A stretch of 64,000 nt of DNA from Rhizobium sp. J15. Lineage in GTDB: Bacteria > Pseudomonadota > Alphaproteobacteria > Rhizobiales > Rhizobiaceae. This document shows positions 28,950-39,100 of the stretch, piece by piece; the stretch's first letter is position 1, and each line of letters begins with the position of its first letter. The stretch covers positions 1 through 64,000 of the forward strand of contig NZ_NWSX01000006.1 of assembly GCF_002531825.1 (NCBI RefSeq), given 5' to 3'. Below the pieces are notes generated by a model that was given only the letters and a program-made list of their open reading frames with translations, did not search any database and was not told where the DNA came from. Made by a program: the position numbers and the translations under genes.

Positions 28950-29017
28950 CGCGCCAGAATTTGCCGTGGAGCCCATCCGGCTTCCACGGCTTTCATTTTC
29001 TTAAAGGCAGGACGACC

Positions 29018-29185
29018 ATGGCCAAGGCTACAACAATCAAGATCAAGCTGCTGTCGACAGCCGACACCGGTTTCTTCTACGTCACGACGAAGAACAGCCG
29101 TACGATGACGGACAAGATGACGAAGACGAAGTACGACCCGATTGCTAAGAAGCACGTCGAGTTCAAGGAAACCAAGATCAAGTAA
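29018..29185 (+). CDS. rpmG: 50S ribosomal protein L33
   Basis: A protein of 55 residues starting [20 protein letters not shown] and ending EFKETKIK, a full-length L33. It lacks the CxxC pairs of the zinc-binding paralogue. ATG 29018 follows AAGGCAGGA. Upstream in-frame codons to 28922 are not part of the gene because L33 always begins near this Met. A terminator lies 23 bases downstream. Confidence 0.97.
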   Translation: MAKATTIKIKLLSTADTGFFYVTTKNSRTMTDKMTKTKYDPIAKKHVEFKETKIK

Positions 29186-29207
29186 TCGCTTGATATCTGG
29201 GATTTCG

Positions 29208-29237
29208 AAAAAGCGCGCGCCCACGGGTCGCGCGTTT
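29208..29237 (+). terminator. Intrinsic terminator of rpmG
   Basis: GCGCGCG pairs with CGCGCGT around CCCACGGGT, followed by six T. Confidence 0.85.
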
Positions 29238-29283
29238 TTTATTGCCGGAATCGGCCCTCTTTGAGAGATGACAGCGCAAACAG

Positions 29284-29471
29284 AAAAACGCCGCCCTTCC
29301 ATCTTCGGGAAGTGACGGCGTTTTCTTGAAAGGGGGTCGGCCAGCATGCAAAACGGCACGAGGAACCGTTATAGCTTGCCTACTAGCCGACCGACCCCAC
29401 GACCCAGGAGATGCGGCGGACCTGAGCATCATGGGGTATCGACAACTCCTCTACGGGAGCGCTTCTCTTAT
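29284..29471 (-). ncRNA. Probable structured small RNA between rpmG and pleD
   Basis: Read on the reverse strand, an AT-rich promoter-like stretch (TTGATT 29507-29502, 18-base spacer, AATTAT 29483-29478) leads into about 188 bases of strongly structured RNA. One arm pairs ACCCCAT with GTGGGGT and encloses GATGC/GCATC. A second pairs GGTCGG with CCGACC and encloses AACGG/CCGTT. The transcript ends in a terminator (AAAACGCCG with CGGCGTTTT, inner CTTCC/GGAAG, then TTTTTC) at 29324-29284. No frame of note lies on that strand. The rpmG-pleD location agrees with what I recall of the rhizobial alpha-r9 (Smr9C) RNA family, but I could not verify this. Confidence 0.7.
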
Positions 29472-29507
29472 GAGCCGATAATTTGCGCAAAAATGAAAGA
29501 AAATCAA

Positions 29508-29932
29508 CAAATTCTTAATGGTAAAAAATCTGAGTCTGATTCTATGGTTAAAAGTTCAGTTTTGGGACATACAAAGAATCATTGGCTCTGCTTGACTTTA
29601 GAGCGCAACGCTCACGTTCCCGAAGAAATTCGGCAATATAAGATAATAACTTACGCCCCCGCTCCCCTTACGTGAGGTGACACCCCGGCACTCTATTTAG
29701 CCTTGTTGGCACCCGCTAATTTTTATAGTTTCCAATTCATCAGACGCGATGCGCTGAGGGTTTCAAGACTATCGCGCGCCAGCACATCACAGCAATGCGG
29801 GCTGTCCATTTTTGGGCTATTGAGTTGCAAAATTTTCGCCCCGCCTGCGCCCGGCCGGGATTAAAAATCGGTAACAATTTGCTTACCGCAGTGGAAAACC
29901 CGTAAAGCGCGGCTAGCGCGGCAAATGATTCG
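29508..29932. other. AT-rich intergenic region before pleD
   Basis: About 425 bases between the small-RNA promoter and the pleD stop. It is unusually AT-rich for this window, especially 29470-29660. I see no gene, repeat or T-run terminator for pleD. It may hold more of the small-RNA control region. Confidence 0.35.
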
Positions 29933-31306
29933 TCAGGCGGCTGCGGCGACCACGCGATTGCGGCCCGTGTTTTTAGCCTCGTAGAGAGCCAGATCCGCCT
30001 GCTTCATCAGCTGATCGGGGGTCAGGACGGCTGCGATACGTGAGGATATGCCGAAGGAAGCGGTGACGTTCAGCGCCTGACCGGAGTGTTTCAGCAGGAA
30101 AGGCGCGCTTTCGACCGCCGCGCGCAGGCGCTCGGCGACGGCAGCGGCGATTTCCGGCGAAGTGTCCGGCATCACGACGACGAATTCCTCGCCGCCATAG
30201 CGGCAGGCGAGATCGGCGCCACGAATGGTGGAGCGCACCCGATTTGCGAACTCCCGCAGCACCTCATCGCCGCCATCATGGCCATAGGTGTCGTTCACCT
30301 GCTTGAAGCGGTCGATATCGGTGATCAGCACCGAGAGCGGCCGGCCACGCGCCATCGAACGGTTGAAGAGCACGTTGAGGTGATTATCGAGGTAGCGCCT
30401 GTTGTAGAGACCGGTCAGCGGATCGGTGACGGCAAGCTCGATCGTCTGTTTGACGCTGTTGCGCAGGCGGTCGTTATAGCGCTTGCGGCGGATCTGCGTC
30501 AGGCTGCGGGCGACCAGCTCATTGGGATCGACCGGGCGGATGATGTAGTCGTTGACGCCGAGATCGAGCGCGCGGACGACCATCTCGTCGGCGCCCTGCT
30601 CGGTGATGATCAGGATCGGCAGAAAGCGCGTGCGTTCCAGCGAACGCAGCTGCGAGCAGAGGCGAAGCGGATCGTAATCATCGAAATTGGCGTTGACGAT
30701 GACGAGATCGAACGCGTTTTCGGCCGCCTCGAAGAGGGCAGCCTGCGGATCGGAAAGGGCAATCACGTCGGCGACGGGCTTCAGCGCCTTGACGATGCGC
30801 TCCTGCGAATTGGCGCGGCCGTCGACGAGCAGCACCTGAGCGGCCTCGTCGGCGCGGGCCTCGCCTCCCCGCATCAGGTCGTCCATGCCCATCGTATGAG
30901 CGGTGTCGGCGCGGATGCGCAGTTCGTCGCTCAAAGTCTTCAGCCGGAGCAGGCTTTTTACCCGAGAGATCAGCTGCAGGTCGTTGACCGGCTTGGTCAG
31001 GAAATCATCGGCGCCGGCCTTCAGGCCGCGCACGCGATCGGCAGGCTGGTCGAGTGCGGTAACCATGACGACGGGAATATGGGCGGTTCTCTGGCTGGCC
31101 TTCAGCCGCTCGCAGACTTCGAAACCGTCGATGCCAGGCATCATGATGTCGAGCAGGATCAGGTCGACCTGGTTGCGCTCGCAGATCGCCAGCGCCTCGT
31201 AGCCGTCGGCTGCCGTCATCACGTCGAAATATTCCGCAAGCAGCCGCGCTTCGAGCAGCTTCACATTGGCCGGAATATCGTCAACCACCAGTATTCGCGC
31301 AGTCAT
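29933..31306 (-). CDS. pleD: Response regulator PleD, diguanylate cyclase
   Basis: A protein of 457 residues with two receiver domains and a GGDEF domain that makes cyclic di-GMP when phosphorylated. The first receiver (1-120) has the phospho-acceptor Asp53 in LILLDIMMPG and Lys in TKPVN. The second (about 155-275) is degenerate at its acceptor (VIVNANFDD) and serves as a dimerisation adaptor in Caulobacter PleD. The catalytic domain carries GGEEF (in CRYGGEEFVVV) preceded by RGAD, the RxxD inhibitory site for product feedback. It is encoded 18 bases after divK, so both cell-cycle regulators share an operon. Confidence 0.95.
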   Translation of the reverse strand: MTARILVVDDIPANVKLLEARLLAEYFDVMTAADGYEALAICERNQVDLILLDIMMPGIDGFEVCERLKASQRTAHIPVVMVTALDQPADRVRGLKAGADDFLTKPVNDLQLISRVKSLLRLKTLSDELRIRADTAHTMGMDDLMRGGEARADEAAQVLLVDGRANSQERIVKALKPVADVIALSDPQAALFEAAENAFDLVIVNANFDDYDPLRLCSQLRSLERTRFLPILIITEQGADEMVVRALDLGVNDYIIRPVDPNELVARSLTQIRRKRYNDRLRNSVKQTIELAVTDPLTGLYNRRYLDNHLNVLFNRSMARGRPLSVLITDIDRFKQVNDTYGHDGGDEVLREFANRVRSTIRGADLACRYGGEEFVVVMPDTSPEIAAAVAERLRAAVESAPFLLKHSGQALNVTASFGISSRIAAVLTPDQLMKQADLALYEAKNTGRNRVVAAAA

Positions 31307-31324
31307 AACGGTCTTTCCGATGCG

Positions 31325-31696
31325 TCAGGCATCGCCCAGATAGGTCTTGATCGTCTCGATGAATTTCGGAACCGAGATCGGCTTGGAAACATAGGCCTCG
31401 CAGCCACCCTGACGGATCCGCTCCTCGTCGCCCTTCATCGCGAAAGCCGTGACGGCGACCACGGGAATCACATGCAGCTCGTCGTCTTCCTTCAGCCATT
31501 TGGTGACTTCGAGGCCGGAGACCTCGGGAAGCTGGATATCCATGAGGATGAGGTCGGGGCGATGTTTGCGCGCCAGATCGAGCGCCTCCATGCCGTTTCT
31601 CGTCTGAATCGTGGTATAGCCGGACGCCTCGATCAGGTCGCGAAAGAGCTTCATGTTGAGCTCGTTATCTTCTACAATCATTACCTGTTTGGGCAT
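31325..31696 (-). CDS. divK: Single-domain response regulator DivK
   Basis: A protein of 123 residues made of one receiver domain: acidic pair ED near residue 9, phospho-acceptor Asp53 in [10 protein letters not shown], and Lys in VSKPIS near 105. In Caulobacter and rhizobia DivK relays the PleC/DivJ signal to the CckA-CtrA pathway to time division and polarity. Sequence and its place immediately before pleD agree with that identity. I see no TTAA-N7-TTAA CtrA site upstream. Confidence 0.95.
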   Translation of the reverse strand: MPKQVMIVEDNELNMKLFRDLIEASGYTTIQTRNGMEALDLARKHRPDLILMDIQLPEVSGLEVTKWLKEDDELHVIPVVAVTAFAMKGDEERIRQGGCEAYVSKPISVPKFIETIKTYLGDA

Positions 31697-31829
31697 GACA
31701 AGCTGTCCCTACGTCCGTTCGCGCAGTCGTTCGTCCCATGAGAAATGCACATGCGGACAAATAGCTCCGTGAGACCGATAGCGCACGCTACCGGTATTTG
31801 GTTGAAGAAAAGGTAACTTACCCCTCGAA

Positions 31830-32138
31830 ATGCAAAGCAACTTCAAGCCTTCGAAACAACAAGCCGCCGACCCCCACGAGACGGCGATCGCCGTTCTTGG
31901 ATGGCTTGCCGACGATCCCGAGATGTTCGGCCGCTTCCTTGCGCTCACCGGTGTGGCCCCCGCACAGGTGCGGGGCGCCGTCAACGATCCGGGATTTCTC
32001 GCCGGCTTGATGGATTTCCTGATGAACCACGAACCGACGGCGATGGCCTTCTGCACGGCGAGCGGCATCAGCCCCGAGGCGGTGACCGCCGCCTGGCGGC
32101 ATTTTTCTTCGCCCGGCCTCGATTCCGGGGAATACTGA
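31830..32138 (+). CDS. DUF3572 family protein
   Basis: A small, mostly helical, soluble protein of 102 residues (ETAIAVLGWLADDPEMFGRFLALTG near the start, AWRHFSS near the end), matching the alphaproteobacterial DUF3572 family of unknown function. It diverges from divK. The following gene starts two bases after its TGA with a GTG, so they probably form an operon. Confidence 0.8.
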   Translation: MQSNFKPSKQQAADPHETAIAVLGWLADDPEMFGRFLALTGVAPAQVRGAVNDPGFLAGLMDFLMNHEPTAMAFCTASGISPEAVTAAWRHFSSPGLDSGEY

Positions 32139-32140
32139 CG

Positions 32141-32818
32141 GTGACCGGCGTAGCGGAACTCGACATCTCGCATATCCGCCTCGGCGAACGGCCGCTGATC
32201 GTTTGCGACGTCGACGATGTCGTGCTGCAGTTCATCGGACCCTTCCAGCTTTTCATTCAAAGCCTCGGTCATGAATTCCTGCCGCGATCGTTCCATCTCC
32301 ACGGCAACATCGTCTCGGTGGCGGATGGCACGGAGATCGATGACCAGCATGTCAGCCGGCTGATCGAAGAATTTTTCGAAGCGCAGGAATTGTGGCAGAC
32401 GCCGCTCGACCGGGTCGTCGAGACGCTCGGCCGGTTTTCGCAAGAGGCCGACATTCTTTTCCTGACGGCGATGCCGCCGCGGTTCCAGGATCAGCGCCGA
32501 CGACTGCTCGATAGAATAGGCCTTCTCTTTCCGTTGCTTGCCAGTGAGCAGCCCAAAGGGCCGATCGTTCACGCATTGCATGCCAGCCGCTCCCTTCCTG
32601 TCGTCTTCATCGATGATATGGCGCGCAATCTGCACTCCGTCAGGGATCACGTCGCCGATTGCCTGCTCATTCACCTGATGCCGAGTTCGCCCGTCCATCG
32701 TTTCGCACCGGCAGCGGCCGACGATATCACCCGGGCCACCGACTGGACGCATGCGGCCGAACTCATCGAGGCGCACATCCTTTCCGGCACGTTTAGCCGC
32801 GCAGCTCCAGCCGCATGA
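32141..32818 (+). CDS. HAD-like hydrolase, GTG start
   Basis: A protein of 225 residues from GTG 32141, two bases after the preceding stop; no ATG fits because upstream codons lie inside that gene. HAD-type motifs are PLIVCDVDDVVL near residue 18 (the DxD nucleophile motif), ILFLTAMPP near 110 (motif II Thr) and VVFIDDMARNL near 165 (acidic motif IV). It lacks a transmembrane helix or signal peptide. The substrate is unknown. Its last 26 bases overlap the opposite-strand acetyltransferase. Confidence 0.7.
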   Translation: MTGVAELDISHIRLGERPLIVCDVDDVVLQFIGPFQLFIQSLGHEFLPRSFHLHGNIVSVADGTEIDDQHVSRLIEEFFEAQELWQTPLDRVVETLGRFSQEADILFLTAMPPRFQDQRRRLLDRIGLLFPLLASEQPKGPIVHALHASRSLPVVFIDDMARNLHSVRDHVADCLLIHLMPSSPVHRFAPAAADDITRATDWTHAAELIEAHILSGTFSRAAPAA

Positions 32819-33386
32819 GCGGACGGCCATCCTTGCGCCTTGCCACCGTCTCGAAACCCGCTGCATCGAAGATCGCCGTCGAGCCGATGCAGAGCGTCAC
32901 GGATTTCGATTGTTTCACATGATCGATCGGACAGGCTTCGATAAGCCGTGCGCCCTGGCGCCGCGCATGGTCGATCGCGCCGGCGAGCAGCCGATGGCTT
33001 AATCCTCTGCCGCGGAGTTTCGGCAGCAGGAAGAAACAACTGACGGCCCAGATCGATGGATCATGCGCGTCGCCCTCCTCCAGCGGCCGCGAGACGGTGC
33101 GCGGCGAATTGAACTGCGGCACGTCGTAACGCGGTCCGACCTGCACCCAGGCAACCGGCGCACCGTCGGCATAACAGAGAATGCCCGGCGGCGGGCCTGT
33201 CTCGATCCGTTCCTTGATATGCGCCTTGCGCTCCTCGGCCGACATATTCGTCCTCACCGCATGCGGCAGGCGCAACGCGACGCACCAGCAATTGTAGAAC
33301 GCGCCCTGCGGACCGAAGAGGGTTTCGAAATCATCCCAACGTTCCGGCGTCACCGGCTCAAAACGAAATTCGTTATCCAAAGGCAA
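32793..33386 (-). CDS. GNAT family N-acetyltransferase
   Basis: A protein of 197 residues. The acetyl-CoA loop reads LRGRGLSHRLLAGAIDHAR near residue 122, preceded by the beta-strand IWAVSCFFLLP. The N-terminal half (FNCW-type, FYNCWCVALRL) is characteristic of a GNAT subgroup of unknown substrate. It converges with the HAD-like gene, overlapping by 26 bases, and its 5' end faces dinB. I see no specific regulatory site. Confidence 0.78.
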   Translation of the reverse strand: MPLDNEFRFEPVTPERWDDFETLFGPQGAFYNCWCVALRLPHAVRTNMSAEERKAHIKERIETGPPPGILCYADGAPVAWVQVGPRYDVPQFNSPRTVSRPLEEGDAHDPSIWAVSCFFLLPKLRGRGLSHRLLAGAIDHARRQGARLIEACPIDHVKQSKSVTLCIGSTAIFDAAGFETVARRKDGRPLMRLELRG

Positions 33387-33400
33387 AGCTCAGCCCTCTC

Positions 33401-33429
33401 TTGTGACTCGGGAGTTTAAAGCGTAGTGT
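33401..33429 (+). promoter_or_regulatory. Candidate dinB promoter
   Basis: TTGTGA (33401-33406), 17 bases and TAGTGT (33424-33429). Transcription would begin near 33435, placing the LexA box at 33436-33450 across the start of the transcript. Weak -10. Confidence 0.35.
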
Positions 33430-33435
33430 CGCGGC

Positions 33436-33450
33436 GTTCAACCTTTGTTC
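33436..33450 (+). promoter_or_regulatory. LexA (SOS) box upstream of dinB
   Basis: GTTC-AACCTTT-GTTC, an exact match to the alphaproteobacterial SOS operator GTTC-N7-GTTC. It ends five bases before the dinB ATG, a position from which LexA would block transcription. Confidence 0.75.
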
Positions 33451-33455
33451 TCACC

Positions 33456-34748
33456 ATGACACCCGCGCCCGACAAGACTCCCGGCTTCTGTCGCGACTGC
33501 CTTGCCGAGCAGAAGGGTGAGGCGCGCCGCTGTATTTCCTGCGGCAGTCCCCGTCTGGTGCGCCATCGCGAACTCTACGCATTGACGCTTGCGCATATCG
33601 ATTGCGACGCCTTTTACGCGGCCATCGAAAAACGTGACAATCCGGAGCTTGCCGACAAGCCGGTCATCGTCGGCGGCGGCAAACGCGGCGTTGTTTCCAC
33701 CGCCTGCTATATCGCCCGCATCCACGGCGTGCGCTCGGCCATGCCGATGTTCAAGGCGTTGGAGGCATGCCCCGAGGCGATCGTCATCCGTCCTGACATG
33801 GAGAAATATGTCCGGGTTGGGCGCCAGGTGCGGGCGATGATGCAGGACCTGACGCCGCTGGTGCAGCCGCTGTCGATCGACGAAGCTTTCTTGGAGCTTG
33901 GCGGCACGGAGAGGCTGCATCACGATCCACCGGCGCGCACGCTTGCCAAATTCGCCCGCCGTGTCGAAAAAGAGATCGGAATCACCGTTTCGGTCGGGCT
34001 TTCCTATTGCAAATTCCTCGCCAAGGTCGCTTCCGATCTGCAGAAACCGCGCGGCTTTTCCGTCATCGGCCGCGAAGAAGCGGTGGAATTCCTGGCGCCA
34101 CGCCCCGTCACCACGATTTGGGGCGTCGGCAAGGCCTTTGCGGCGACGCTGGAGGCGGATGGCATCCGCACGGTCGGCCAGTTGCAGCAGATGGAGGAAA
34201 ACGACCTGATGCGCCGCTACGGCAGCATCGGCCAGCGGCTTGCCCGGCTGTCGCGCGGCGTTGACGACCGCGAGGTGCATCTCAACGATGCGGCAAAGAG
34301 CGTCTCGGCCGAAACGACCTTCTTCGACGACATCGCACGTTATGACGATCTGGTGCCGATCCTGCGCAACCTTTCCGAAAAGGTCTCATGGCGGCTGAAG
34401 AAAAACGATATTGCCGGGCAGACCGTTGTCCTCAAGCTGAAGAGCGCCGACTTCAAGATACGCACGCGCAACCGCAAGCTCGAGGACCCGACCCAGCTTG
34501 CCGACAGGATCTTCCGCATCGGGCTCGAGCTTCTTGAAAAGGAGACGGACGGCACGAAATTCCGCCTGCTCGGCATCGGCGTCACCGATCTCGGCGATGC
34601 CGCCCGCGCCGACCCGCCCGATCTGATCGACCGTCAATCCGGCCGGAGAGCGGCCGCCGAAGCGGCGATGGACAAGCTCCGCGACAAGTTCGGAAAGAAT
34701 ACGGTCGAGACCGGCTACACGTTCGGCGGCAGCAAGCGCGATCCCTGA
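33456..34748 (+). CDS. dinB: DNA polymerase IV (Y-family) with N-terminal zinc ribbon
   Basis: An error-prone translesion polymerase of 430 residues. The palm carries [12 protein letters not shown] (catalytic Asp near 49) and SIDEAFLEL. The GWGVGK-type hairpin segment [10 protein letters not shown] and the little-finger domain follow to the end. Ahead of the polymerase lie two CxxC pairs (C12, C15, C26, C29; [20 protein letters not shown]), a zinc-ribbon-like element not found in E. coli DinB. I prefer ATG 33456 over GTG 33426 because the predicted promoter and the LexA box occupy the intervening bases; no strong Shine-Dalgarno precedes either. SOS control is expected. Confidence 0.92.
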   Translation: MTPAPDKTPGFCRDCLAEQKGEARRCISCGSPRLVRHRELYALTLAHIDCDAFYAAIEKRDNPELADKPVIVGGGKRGVVSTACYIARIHGVRSAMPMFKALEACPEAIVIRPDMEKYVRVGRQVRAMMQDLTPLVQPLSIDEAFLELGGTERLHHDPPARTLAKFARRVEKEIGITVSVGLSYCKFLAKVASDLQKPRGFSVIGREEAVEFLAPRPVTTIWGVGKAFAATLEADGIRTVGQLQQMEENDLMRRYGSIGQRLARLSRGVDDREVHLNDAAKSVSAETTFFDDIARYDDLVPILRNLSEKVSWRLKKNDIAGQTVVLKLKSADFKIRTRNRKLEDPTQLADRIFRIGLELLEKETDGTKFRLLGIGVTDLGDAARADPPDLIDRQSGRRAAAEAAMDKLRDKFGKNTVETGYTFGGSKRDP

Positions 34749-34899
34749 CCGCATGTCGCCTGGAAATGCGTAGCGGCTCCGGGCGATATGCGTCAAAACA
34801 AAGTGAAGTTGTGAGACCAGCGCGTGATCGCGCCTATAAAATCTTCCTTAAACTTCGTCCCATAATGTGCCGGACCAGTATTGCGTATGGTTGGGTATC

Positions 34900-36144
34900 A
34901 TGTTCTCGCGTCTCGCCCTGGGCCTCGGCTTGCTGTCGGCCACAGCACTCGTGCACCCGGCTTTTGCCGCGGATGCACGCACGCTGCAGATCTTCGTCTC
35001 GAAGAACAAGCAGTCGCTTGCGGTCTATGACGGCACCGAGGTCGTCGCGACCTCGAAGGTCTCGACCGGCAAGGACGGCCACACGACGCCAAGCGGCATC
35101 TTCTCGGTGCTGGAAAAGCAGAAATATCACGAATCCAACATCTATTCGAACGCGCCGATGCCCTTCATGCAGCGGCTGACATGGTCCGGCATCGCGCTGC
35201 ACGAATCCAATTCGGTGCCGCGCTATCCGGCCTCGCATGGCTGCGTGCGCATGCCCGGGGCTTTCGCAAAAATGCTCTATGGCATGACCGGCACCGGTAT
35301 CCCCGTCATTATCAGCGATGGCGAATTGGCGCCGCAGCCGATCGACCATCCCACTCTTTTCCATCCGGACACGCCGGCGGCGATGCCGCTGCTTTCCGAT
35401 GTCGAGTTGCGGCCCGCAATGCCCGACAGCCCGCAAAAGCCGGTACAGGTGGCGATGAACGATACGGCTGCGATACCGATGCCGGCTGCATCGCCGAAGG
35501 CCGAGCCGCCGTCCGAGCCGATCAGCATGCTGATCACGCGCCGGACGCTGCGTGAGACGGTGATCGACATCCAGGCGCTTCTCAACCAGCTCGGCTTTTC
35601 CGCCGGCGACCCCGACGGGCTGCTCGGGCCGACGACCGTGCAGGCGATCCAGGCCTTCAAGGCGCTGCGGCCGGCGGAATTTGCCGGTGACAGGAGCCTC
35701 GTCTCCGACACGCTGCTCAAGGCCATCTACGCTGCCGCCGGCAAGGGCGAGCCGCCGAACGGCGTCATCATGGTGCGGCGGGCTTTCAAGCCGATCCTCG
35801 AAGCCCCGGTCACGATCGCCGATCCCGGCCTGGCACTCGGCACGCATTTCTTCACGCTGCATGCGGTCGACGAGACGGCCGGCACGGCGGAATGGCTCGG
35901 CGTGACGCTCACCAACAACCTGTCCCGCGAGACGATGAAGTGGCTCGGCATCACCAATCAGGAAAGCTCGATCGTCACGGGCCGCCCGATCGCCCGTTCG
36001 CTCAGCCGCATCGCGATCCCCGAGGAGACGCGCCGCAAGATCGACGCTCTGATCGCGCCGGGCTCGACGCTGACGATCTCCGATACCGGCCTCGGCACGG
36101 AGACCGGCGAAGGCACGAATTTCATCACGATCACCCGGGGCTGA
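34900..36144 (+). CDS. L,D-transpeptidase with peptidoglycan-binding domain
   Basis: A protein of 414 residues from ATG 34900, where a signal peptide begins (MFSRLALGLGLLSATALVHPAFA). The YkuD catalytic domain (about 28-150) contains SHGCVRM with the nucleophile Cys115, as in enzymes that make 3-3 peptidoglycan cross-links or attach proteins to the wall. A peptidoglycan-binding repeat (DIQALLNQLGFSAGDPDGLLG) lies near 220-280. The remaining C-terminal part is a beta-rich domain I do not recognise. The GTG at 34867 would add 11 residues before the signal and is unlikely. It converges on dnaE. Confidence 0.87.
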   Translation: MFSRLALGLGLLSATALVHPAFAADARTLQIFVSKNKQSLAVYDGTEVVATSKVSTGKDGHTTPSGIFSVLEKQKYHESNIYSNAPMPFMQRLTWSGIALHESNSVPRYPASHGCVRMPGAFAKMLYGMTGTGIPVIISDGELAPQPIDHPTLFHPDTPAAMPLLSDVELRPAMPDSPQKPVQVAMNDTAAIPMPAASPKAEPPSEPISMLITRRTLRETVIDIQALLNQLGFSAGDPDGLLGPTTVQAIQAFKALRPAEFAGDRSLVSDTLLKAIYAAAGKGEPPNGVIMVRRAFKPILEAPVTIADPGLALGTHFFTLHAVDETAGTAEWLGVTLTNNLSRETMKWLGITNQESSIVTGRPIARSLSRIAIPEETRRKIDALIAPGSTLTISDTGLGTETGEGTNFITITRG

Positions 36145-36158
36145 CGCGCCCGGGCTGA

Positions 36159-39100
36159 TCAGACAAGCTCGACGTCGACCACTCCGGGGGCGGCGCGAAG
36201 AGCGGCGGCGATTTCCGGCGTGATGCGGTATTTCTCCGGCAGCGCCACCTCGACCTCGCGTTTGCCCTCCTCCTTGATGACGATGAAGGAAACGAGGCCG
36301 TCGCCCTTGGCGTTCAGATGGCCGGCAACCATCTTCAGCGGTCCGGAATCTCGGACATAAACACGCAGCGCCTTCTGCATCTGCAGCGATTTTTCTTCCA
36401 GCGACTGGATCGTCTGGATGCGCAGGCCGATGCCCTCGGGGCGCTCCTCGCCGGTCGCGGTCAGCAGGAAGGATTTTCCCGATTCCAGTATGTCGCGATA
36501 CTGGTTCAGCATCTCCGAAAACAGCACGGCCTCGAACTGGCCCGACGAATCCGAAAAGACGATGATGCCCATCTTGTTGCCGGTGCGGGTCTTGCGTTCC
36601 TGCTTCGAGATGACGGTTCCGGCAAGGCGCGCATTGGTGGCGCCCTGCTTGATGGCGGCCGAAAACTCGGCGAATGTCTGCACGCGCATCTTCTGCAGGA
36701 TGTTGTTATAGGAATCGAGCGGGTGGGCCGTGAGATAGAAGCCCAGCACCTGGAATTCCTTGAGCAGCCGCTCCGAAGCCAGCCAGGGTGAATAGGGCGG
36801 CAGGGAGATCTTCTCCGGTCCCGACGTCAGCGTGCTGCCGAAAATATCCGACTGGCCGCTCAGCTTGTTTTCCTGAGCGCGCTGGGCGTAACCGAGGATG
36901 CGGTCGAGGCCGGCCGCCAGATGGGCGCGGTCCGTGCCGAAGCAATCGAAGGCGCCGGCATAGATCAGGCTTTCGAGCACGCGGCGGTTCACCTGGCGCG
37001 GGTCGATGCGCAGGCAGAAATCCTCGATGCTGGCAAAGGGCTTGTCGCCCCGCACCTCGACGACATGGTCGACGGCGGATTCGCCGACGCCCTTGAGGGC
37101 AGCAAGCGCATAATAGATGCGGTTGTCGCCGGTCTCGAAATGGCGGAAGGAGGTCTGCACCGAAGGGGCGATCACCTCGATGCCGAGACGCTTGGCGTCC
37201 TGACGGAAATCATTGACCTTTTCCGTGTTGGACATGTCGAGCGTCATCGAGGCGGCGAGGAATTCGACCGGATAATGCGCCTTCATATAGGCTGTCTGAT
37301 AGGAGACGATAGCGTAGGCGGCAGCGTGCGACTTGTTGAAGCCGTAATTGGCGAATTTCGCCAGCAGATCGAAAATGACGTCGGCCTGCGGCTTCTTCAC
37401 TCCATTTTTCACGGCGCCGTCGACGAAGCGCTCGCGCTGCTGGTCCATCTCGGCCTTGATCTTCTTGCCCATGGCGCGGCGCAGAAGATCGGCTTCGCCG
37501 AGCGAATAGCCAGACAGGACCTGAGCGATCTGCATCACCTGTTCCTGATAGACGATAACGCCCTGGGTTTCCTTGAGGAGATGGTCGATCATCGGGTGGA
37601 TCGATTCCACCTCTTCCTCGCCATGCTTGCGGGCGTTGTAAACCGGGATGTTCTCCATCGGGCCGGGGCGATAGAGGGCCACCAGCGCGATGATGTCCTC
37701 GATGCAGTCCGGCTTCATGCCGATCAGCGCCTTGCGCATGCCCGCACTTTCCACCTGGAACACGCCGACCGTCTCGCCGCGCGACAGCATCTCGTAGGTC
37801 GGTTTGTCATCGAGAGGAATGGAGGCGAGATCGACATTGATGCCGCGCTTGGCGACGAAATCGACCGCAACCTTCAAGACCGTCAGCGTCTTTAGTCCGA
37901 GGAAGTCGAACTTGACGAGGCCAGCCTGCTCCACCCACTTCATGTTGAACTGAGTAACCGGCATATCGGAGCGCGGATCGCGATACATCGGCACGAGCTT
38001 GGAAAGCGGCCGGTCGCCGATAACGATGCCGGCAGCATGCGTCGAGGCATGGCGGTAAAGCCCCTCGATCTTCTGGGCAATGTCGAGCAGGCGTGCGACC
38101 ACCGGCTCCTTTGCCGCCTCTTCCTGCAGCTTCGGCTCCTCCTCGATCGCCTTGGAGAGCGGCGTCGGGTTGGCCGGGTTGTTCGGCACGAGCTTGCAGA
38201 TCTTGTCGACCTGGCCGTAGGGCATTTCGAGCACGCGGCCGACGTCGCGGAGTGCTGCGCGCGCCTGCAGCGAACCGAAGGTGATGATTTGCGCCACCTG
38301 TTCGCGGCCATATTTGGCCTGAACGTAGCGGATCACCTCTTCGCGGCGGTCCTGGCAGAAGTCGATGTCGAAGTCCGGCATCGAAACGCGTTCCGGATTG
38401 AGGAAGCGCTCGAAGAGCAGCGAAAAGCGCAGCGGATCGACGTCGGTGATCGTCAACGCATAGGCGACCAGCGAACCGGCGCCCGAACCGCGGCCGGGCC
38501 CGACCGGAATGTCATGCTGCTTGGCCCATTTGATGAAGTCGGCAACGATGAGGAAGTAGCCGGGAAAGCGCATGCGCTCGATGACGCTGAGCTCGAATTC
38601 CAGCCGCTCGCGATAATCCTTCTCCTCGTAACCCGGCGACATGCCGAGGGTGGCAAGCCGCATGTCCAGACCCTCGACCGCCTGGCGTCGCAATTCGTTC
38701 GCCTCGGCGCGCTCCGCCTCCTCGGCATCGGCGGTGGCGCCGGTGAAACGCGGCAGGATCGGCTTGCGCGTCTTCAGCACGAAGGAGCAGCGTTTGGCGA
38801 TCTCGATCGTATTTTCCAGCGCTTCCGGCAGGTCGGCGAAGAGCTTCGCCATCTCGGCGCGGCTCTTCAGATAATGATCCGGGGTCAGACGAAAGCGGCT
38901 GTCGTCGGAGACGATTGCATTGTGCGCAACCGCCATCAGCGCATCATGGGCATCGTAATCGTCGCGTGCCGGGAAGAAGGCTTCGTTGGTCGCCACCAGC
39001 GGCAGGTCGTGCGCATAGGCAAGCCCGACGACCTTCTGCTCATGCCGCTTGTCGTAGGTGCCATGGCGCTGCAGCTCGACATAGAGCCTGTCGCCGAAGA

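Noticed and set aside
29284..29471. 6S RNA, 4.5S RNA or tmRNA
   Set aside because: No long central bulge of 6S shape closing both ends, no SRP GGUGCUG-type loop, and no tRNA-like 3' end. I keep it as an unnamed small RNA.
31697..31829. CtrA binding site upstream of divK
   Set aside because: No TTAA-N7-TTAA motif found in the interval.
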